This document shows positions 59,467 through 64,000 of a DNA stretch of 64,000 nucleotides, one piece after another. Position 1 is the first letter of the stretch. The number at the start of each line of letters is the position of its first letter. The DNA lies in assembly GCA_039177555.1 (NCBI GenBank), contig JBCDFV010000016.1, positions 23,795 through 87,794 on the forward strand. Direction: 5' to 3'. Both the position numbers and the translations under genes were made by a program. The notes beneath the pieces were generated by a model. It ran no database searches. It was given only the letters and a program-made list of their open reading frames with translations, and had not been told where the DNA came from. The stretch is from JANQGH01 sp039177555 (lineage in GTDB: Bacteria; Pseudomonadota; Alphaproteobacteria; DSM-16000; Inquilinaceae).

Positions 59467-60636
59467 ATGAACGACGCCGTTTGGATCAGCGAGCAAAGCT
59501 GCACGATCGCCGCGCTTCGTGCGGCCGTTGAGCGGACGACGACGGGGGAGATGGTGCCGCTGGCGGACGAGCTGGCCGCCAACATCCCGGTCTATGACGG
59601 CGGCCGCATCCGCCGGTCGATCGATCGGCCGGAACCTTCGAAGGCCTATATGGCCGAATGGAACCAAGTGTTCGCGAGCGGACCAGGTGTCATCGCCATC
59701 CGCAACGCCATCGACGATACGGCCTTGATCGATGACGTGACGAATGTCCTGAACCGCATCATCGAGGAAGAAGCGGCGACCCAGGCGGGCAGCGGCGACC
59801 ACTTCGCCGCCGCCGGTGCGAACGCCAGGATCTGGAACGCGCACGAAAAGCTATGCATGGCCTCGCCGGAGCTGTTCGCGCGCTACAACGCCAACGACAT
59901 CGTGCCGCTGGCCAGCCGGTCATGGCTGGGCCCGCGCTATCAGGTCACCGCCCAGGTCAACCTCGTGCGCCCGGGCGGCCAGGCCCAGGTCAGCCATCGC
60001 GACTATCACATGGGCTTTCAACCCGTCGAAGACCTTGCGCAGTATCCCGCATCCGTCCACGCCCTGTCCCCTGCCCTGACCCTGCAAGGGGCGATCGCGC
60101 ATTGCGACATGGCGGTCGAGACCGGGCCGACGAAGCTGCTGCCCTACTCTCAGACCTATCTGCCCGGCTATATCGCCAGCACGCTGCCGGCGTTCCGCGC
60201 CTATTTCGAGGCGCATTGCGTCCAGCTGTCGCTGAACAAGGGCGACATGATCTTCTTCAATCCCGCCGTCTTTCACGCGGCCGGCGAGAACCGGTCGACG
60301 GACGTGGACCGGCTGGCGAACCTGTTGCAAATCGGCTCAGGCTACGGCCGGTCGATTGAGATCGTCGACCGGACGCGCATGAGCCTGGCGCTCTATCCGA
60401 CGCTGCTCGCGTTCAAGGCATCGGGCAAGCTGGACGCGCGGGAGGTGGAAAACGTCGTCCAGGCCTGTGCCGAAGGCTATCCCTTCCCCGCCAATCTCGA
60501 CATCGACTCACCGCTCAGCGGCATGGCGCCGCCCAGCCAGCAGGACGTGATGCGTCAGGCGCTGACCGAAGACTGGCCGCATGAGCGGTTCGAACGGGCG
60601 ATTAACGCGCAACAGGCGCGCAAGCGATCGCATTGA
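59467..60636 (+). CDS. Phytanoyl-CoA dioxygenase (PhyH) family protein
   Basis: About 389 residues of an Fe(II)/2-oxoglutarate-type oxygenase fold. The HxD iron ligands are in QVSHRDYHMGF, and the distal histidine in MIFFNPAVFHAAGENRSTDVDRLANLLQI, where Arg could bind the 2-oxoglutarate carboxylate. Substrate-region blocks are FAAAGANARIWNAHEKLCMAS and VETGPTKLLPYSQTYLPGYIA. Bacterial PhyH enzymes hydroxylate small molecules such as ectoine, amino acids or secondary metabolites; this one is not assignable. The start at 59467 follows AAGGGAT; an ATG at 59383 would read through the tandem repeat. It is next to the asnB relic. Confidence 0.85.
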   Translation: MNDAVWISEQSCTIAALRAAVERTTTGEMVPLADELAANIPVYDGGRIRRSIDRPEPSKAYMAEWNQVFASGPGVIAIRNAIDDTALIDDVTNVLNRIIEEEAATQAGSGDHFAAAGANARIWNAHEKLCMASPELFARYNANDIVPLASRSWLGPRYQVTAQVNLVRPGGQAQVSHRDYHMGFQPVEDLAQYPASVHALSPALTLQGAIAHCDMAVETGPTKLLPYSQTYLPGYIASTLPAFRAYFEAHCVQLSLNKGDMIFFNPAVFHAAGENRSTDVDRLANLLQIGSGYGRSIEIVDRTRMSLALYPTLLAFKASGKLDAREVENVVQACAEGYPFPANLDIDSPLSGMAPPSQQDVMRQALTEDWPHERFERAINAQQARKRSH

Positions 60637-61056
60637 GGGTGGCGTCCGGACATACGGCAGCGGCAACAGATCGGCAGACGGACGGTCAGGCGTAGCGTCA
60701 GGCATAAGCGTTTAGAACGTATCACGAATCGCCCGCCAGCCAGGCGACGCCGCGACCTGGTACACCAGCCCTGACATCGCCGCGCACTGTGGTCGATCGC
60801 GTGTGTCGGGCGAAGATCAAAACGGTGTGGCCCCTGCGGTGTCTCGACCAGATCCGGCGCCAAGCCGCCTGAAGACGGGACTCGACAGAAGGTCTGCACT
60901 TTCACGTTGACCGGCTTCATCCACACGGCTGGGTCAGAAATGTCGCACCATCACAGAACGTGAGTGCGCCGACCACCTGAGCGCGAAGCCGAAACCTCTA
61001 TATAGAACAATTCTCTATTGCATTGCTGCATTGCAGCAGACTCTCTGACTACAAAC
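60637..61056. other. Long intergenic region before the barrel protein
   Basis: This 473-base gap between the PhyH gene and the next gene has no convincing coding sequence on either strand; its longest open frames are antisense extensions of the PhyH end. Toward its end the composition turns AT-rich (CTATATAGAACAATTCTCTATTG near 61000-61020), followed by a small inverted repeat (TGCTGC ATT GCAGCA at 61024-61038). It probably carries the control region of the barrel gene. Confidence 0.6.
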
Positions 61057-61085
61057 TTGACTCCCTGAATCGGGTTTTCTATTCG
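61057..61085 (+). promoter_or_regulatory. Predicted sigma70-type promoter of the barrel gene
   Basis: TTGACT (61057-61062) and TATTCG (61080-61085) are separated by 17 bases. The -35 element is strong (5/6), the -10 weak (4/6 at best). The start codon at 61110 with AGGGA ribosome site lies about 20 bases downstream of the expected transcription start. Confidence 0.4.
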
Positions 61086-61109
61086 GCCGGCATCGAAACG
61101 AGGGAAATC

Positions 61110-63272
61110 ATGACCAGACCCAATTCACTCATCGTTGCAATGCTGGCCGCAACATCGCTCACGACGGGCGCGTTTGCACAGGATATCCAACCCATCATCT
61201 CGCTTGAAGGCAGCTATGTCGGCGGGAACAGCAGCTTCGGCGATACCTCCGGCGGTGGTATCGGCGTCTTCATCCCATTCGTGAACACCGATGACGCCTA
61301 TTTCATCGATCTCAGCGGCCGGTTGTTCGACGGTGACGCAGAACAGATTTCCGCCGGTGTCGGCTACCGCCAGGCCGTCGGGGACTGGGTTCTGGGTATC
61401 AACGGCTACTTCGACTACCTCAACAGCGAGTATGATAACGACTTCTCCCAGCTATCGGTCGGCGTCGAGGCCCTGGGCGCGCGTCAGGAATTTCGCGCCA
61501 ACGCCTATTTCCCATTGAACAGCGAACGCGTGACGGAGGACTTCAATCGGGCCTATGTCGCGAACCGGTCGCTCGTCTTCCGCCAGGGCATCGAGCAGGC
61601 GGAGACCGGCGCCGACATCGAGGCCGGCTTCCACCTGCCGGTGTTTGACAGCACATCGCCCAACCAACTGCGTGCCTTCGGCGGCGGGTATTGGTATGAC
61701 GGCCGGAACGAGGACGATACCTACGGCATTCGCGGGCGGGCCGAACTCGTGCTCGCGGACTTCGATCTCGGCGGCAACGACGCCTCGATAACGTTCGGCG
61801 GCACGGTTTCGTCGGACACGACAGACGACTTCATGGCCGGCGTGTCGGCCCGGCTGCGCGTGCAACTCGGCAATGGTGCGCTGGGCCAGACCGGCGTGCC
61901 GAACCGCTTCGTGCGCGAAGTCTACCGCGCCGACCGAATCCGAACCCGGGCGGGCGCGTTCGGCGATGTCGAAGCCGCCCTCTACGAGAACGGACGGGCC
62001 GTTGGCGAGGTGGTTCGCGTCTGGGACGAGATCGGCGGCGCAACGGAAATCAACGATAGGCTGGGCGAGGCGGGCGACGACGCCCTGGTCCTTGCCAACG
62101 GCGATATTTCGGTCAGCCAGACGATTGTCTTGGAGGATGGCCAGTACCTGCTCGGCGGCGGTGGCGGTTTGCGGGTTACCGGTGCGCGCAGCGGCGGCGA
62201 AGCGAACTTCTACAATCGCGGTGCGGCGGCGACGTTCACCGGGACCGACAGTTCCCAGGACATCATTGCCATGGCCTCGGGTTCGACGATTTCGCATGTC
62301 GGCTTCCAGGGCGGCCGCAGCGGCATCGTGGCAAGCGACGCCAGCGATCTGGATATCCGAAACGTGGCGATCCTCGGCTCGACCCTCAACGGCATCGATC
62401 TGCGTAACGTCGAGAACGTCAATATCGCCGATGCCTGGATTGGCGACTTCGTGCCGTGCGACGATGCCACGGCGTCGTGCAGGTTTTCGTTCTTCAACCC
62501 CAACACCGCCCCCGGCGCCGGCATCAGCCTGATCGGCGCACAAGACGTCTCGATCGCCAATACCGTCGTCGAAGACACCAATTTCGGCATTTTCGCCGCC
62601 AGTGAAATCGATCCGAACACCGGGGAAATCACGCCGGACGGCGAAACCAGCAACCTCCGGTTCGACAACGTCGCCGTGCGGGATGTCGCCAACGAGGGCT
62701 TTCTGTTTGTCAGCGCCAACGACATCGAGGCGGATGGCATCGCGATTGAGAATGCCTCGCTTGATTCGGTTGTCCTGCTGAACACCGCCGACGTGACAAT
62801 TCACAACCTCTCAGTGTCCGGCGGTGTGAACGGGATCCTGATGAACACCGTGCCGTTCGGCTTCCTGCCAGGCGAGACGACGAACATCGAAATCGACGGC
62901 GCGACGATCAGCGGCACCTCGCGCGCGGGCCTCTTTCTGAACCCGATCAGCGGCGTCACCCTGCGCAACATCGAAATCCTGGATGCCGGCACCGTCGGCG
63001 TGGCGTTGTTCGGCAGCGACTTCCTTGGACCGGTGGAGAATGTGACATTCGACAATGTCTCGATAACGCGGCCTGCTGAAGGCGGCCTCGGCTTTGGCGG
63101 GCCGGTACGCAATCTCGCCGGGGAGGTAACACTGACCGAGGTCGCGCAGGACTGCACCGTTCAGACGTTTGTGCCGCCAACCGAAAGCCTGATTACGCAA
63201 GACCCAGGGTTCGAGCTTGTTCTGGGCGGTACCCCGTTGGACCAGAACAACTTTTTCGAGCGATGCGAATGA
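61110..63272 (+). CDS. Inverse-autotransporter-type barrel with beta-helix passenger
   Basis: About 720 residues. A signal peptide (IVAMLAATSLTTGAFAQ) is followed at about 20-265 by a twelve-strand-like barrel resembling the inverse-autotransporter (intimin/invasin) domain: ISLEGSYVGGNSSFGDTSGGGIGVFIPF, VLGINGYFDYLNSEYDNDFSQLSVGVEALG, FRANAYFPL, ITFGGTVSSDTTDDFMAGVSARLRVQLG. The rest (about 330-700) is a right-handed parallel beta-helix with repeats of the type GxxNxxIxNVxI (LDIRNVAILGSTLNGIDLRNVENVNIADAW), ending NNFFERCE. No binding partner is predictable. The start at 61110 follows AGGGA; ATG 61023 is rejected because it precedes the signal peptide by 29 residues. Confidence 0.8.
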   Translation: MTRPNSLIVAMLAATSLTTGAFAQDIQPIISLEGSYVGGNSSFGDTSGGGIGVFIPFVNTDDAYFIDLSGRLFDGDAEQISAGVGYRQAVGDWVLGINGYFDYLNSEYDNDFSQLSVGVEALGARQEFRANAYFPLNSERVTEDFNRAYVANRSLVFRQGIEQAETGADIEAGFHLPVFDSTSPNQLRAFGGGYWYDGRNEDDTYGIRGRAELVLADFDLGGNDASITFGGTVSSDTTDDFMAGVSARLRVQLGNGALGQTGVPNRFVREVYRADRIRTRAGAFGDVEAALYENGRAVGEVVRVWDEIGGATEINDRLGEAGDDALVLANGDISVSQTIVLEDGQYLLGGGGGLRVTGARSGGEANFYNRGAAATFTGTDSSQDIIAMASGSTISHVGFQGGRSGIVASDASDLDIRNVAILGSTLNGIDLRNVENVNIADAWIGDFVPCDDATASCRFSFFNPNTAPGAGISLIGAQDVSIANTVVEDTNFGIFAASEIDPNTGEITPDGETSNLRFDNVAVRDVANEGFLFVSANDIEADGIAIENASLDSVVLLNTADVTIHNLSVSGGVNGILMNTVPFGFLPGETTNIEIDGATISGTSRAGLFLNPISGVTLRNIEILDAGTVGVALFGSDFLGPVENVTFDNVSITRPAEGGLGFGGPVRNLAGEVTLTEVAQDCTVQTFVPPTESLITQDPGFELVLGGTPLDQNNFFERCE

Positions 63273-63581
63273 CGTGATTTGACGTTGCCGGAGAGCGGCG
63301 GTTGGTCGCGCGGCGATTGAGATTGATCGCCGCCAGACGACGGAAAATCGCTTACGCCCTTGCCCCCGTGGCTTGACTGCCACGGGGGTGAATGGCGTTG
63401 TGGGGTCAGCTACTCGGGAGACTGTGGCCCGTAGAGGCGCAGCCGCCGAGGCTCACTTCCCGAAGCCACTGAGCGCTTGGTGTGCGGGCGGAGAGAGTCG
63501 CATTCGCGCGCAAAGCGCTTTGGCTTTCGCCGCAACCGACCCAAGATGCGCTGATCACACACCGCCTTGAGGAGCTGTACC
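63273..63581. other. Intergenic region with terminator hairpin
   Basis: This 309-base spacer contains no convincing gene. A perfect ten-base-pair hairpin (CCCCCGTGGC, loop TTGACT, GCCACGGGGG) at 63363-63388 lies about 90 bases after the barrel stop and probably ends its transcript. A weaker repeat (GGCGAT ... ATCGCC) occurs near 63325. The remaining ~190 bases before the SDR start show no clear promoter. Confidence 0.65.
63363..63388 (+). terminator. Perfect 10-bp GC-rich hairpin after the barrel gene
   Basis: CCCCCGTGGC and its exact reverse complement surround the six-base loop TTGACT. No T-tract follows, but the stem is stable and correctly placed between two genes of the same strand. Confidence 0.65.
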
Positions 63582-64000
63582 ATGGCCGACATAGCACTCG
63601 TAACCGGCGCGGGGTCCGGCATTGGTCGGCATACGGCGTTGGCTTTGGCAAAGGCCGGCTATCAGGTTGCGCTGTGCGGCCGCAGACAGGTCGCCTTGAC
63701 CGAAACCAAGGCGCTGGCGGACGACAACGCTGTGATCGCGGACTTTCCCTGCGACGTGACCGACGAGGCGGCGGTTGACCAGCTCTTTTCCGACATCGAG
63801 AAGACGTTTGGGCGGCTGGACGTGCTGTTCAACAATGCCGGCATCAACCTGCCCATGACGCCGGTGGGCGACGTCACGCCCGATCAGTGGCGCGCCATCA
63901 TCGACGTCAACCTGACCGGCTCGTTCCTGTGCGCGCGCGCCGCCTTCAACCTGATGCGGCGCCAATCGCCCCAGGGCGGGCGGATCATCAACAACGGCTC
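63582..64000 (+). CDS. SDR-family oxidoreductase, cut by the window end
   Basis: The first 139 codons of a short-chain dehydrogenase are present: the NAD(P) motif VTGAGSGIGRHTALALAKAGY (residues 7-27), the CDVTDEAAV acidic loop, the LFNNAGINLPM motif and DVNLTGSFLCARAAFNLM. The catalytic serine and YxxxK should lie beyond the window. GAGGAG seven bases upstream supports the start. The final bases read into RIINNG, where the serine block usually begins. Substrate unknown. Confidence 0.92.
   Translation, partial: MADIALVTGAGSGIGRHTALALAKAGYQVALCGRRQVALTETKALADDNAVIADFPCDVTDEAAVDQLFSDIEKTFGRLDVLFNNAGINLPMTPVGDVTPDQWRAIIDVNLTGSFLCARAAFNLMRRQSPQGGRIINNG

Noticed and set aside
1..64000. CRISPR arrays, tRNA/rRNA genes, insertion sequences, prophage or conjugation genes.
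   Set aside because: No regularly spaced repeats, cloverleaf sequences, transposases or terminal inverted repeats were found by reading; a tRNA or covariance-model scan could still reveal something missed.

Overview
The window is GC-rich, gene-dense bacterial chromosome. The family mix points to a free-living heterotrophic alphaproteobacterium: a TRAP transporter cluster, a cisplatin-response type DNA ligase with its MBL exonuclease, PhoX, a PEP-carboxylase-like protein, AsmA, a two-domain cold-shock protein, and a CoA-dependent aromatic pathway. Genus cannot be fixed from sequence alone. I saw no rRNA, tRNA, insertion sequence, phage gene, CRISPR array or origin. The one clearly broken gene is an asparagine-synthetase relic near 58.2-59.2 kb.

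Layout. 0.1-10 kb holds housekeeping and metabolic genes: Tat-exported PhoX, a divergent PEP-carboxylase homologue, an EamA exporter, an M48 lipoprotein protease and aminopeptidase N. 10-17.4 kb is mostly envelope genes on the minus strand: a Sel1-like membrane protein, an M15-type peptidase, a YcbB-type L,D-transpeptidase, a double cold-shock protein with a strong terminator and an MltB-type lytic transglycosylase; a plus-strand lipoprotein lies among them. 17.5-24.7 kb is the most unusual region. Five packed plus-strand genes (BchC-like dehydrogenase, a PTPS/QueD homologue that has lost its catalytic residues, GT4 glycosyltransferase, methyltransferase, flippase-like membrane protein) converge on four packed minus-strand genes (CDP-alcohol phosphotransferase, YceI, FkbM methyltransferase, RibD-type reductase). 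It looks like an uncharacterised pterin- or lipid-linked glycoconjugate pathway.

24.7-31.8 kb is a catabolic island: aldehyde dehydrogenase, complete TRAP transporter and iron-type alcohol dehydrogenase, with a divergent flavin monooxygenase. 31.8-45.4 kb mixes single genes: GFA, GST, a second GT4, VOC, the DNA ligase/exonuclease pair, pseudouridine kinase and glycosidase 3.3 kb apart, carotenoid oxygenase, an ArsR-SRPBCC-SRPBCC operon and AsmA. 45.5-53.2 kb is a CoA-dependent aromatic degradation regulon resembling 2-aminobenzoate (anthranilate) catabolism in Azoarcus. It has a six-gene plus-strand operon with an internal marR and a facing flavoprotein monooxygenase/reductase; both transcription units begin with the same rare palindrome, presumably the MarR operator.

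53.3-60.6 kb has glycerate kinase, GST, a second RidA, then a FemAB-like GNAT, an ATP-grasp protein, the asnB relic and a PhyH dioxygenase, possibly the remains of an amide-forming biosynthetic locus. 61.1-63.3 kb encodes an inverse-autotransporter-type barrel joined to a beta-helix. The window ends inside an SDR gene.
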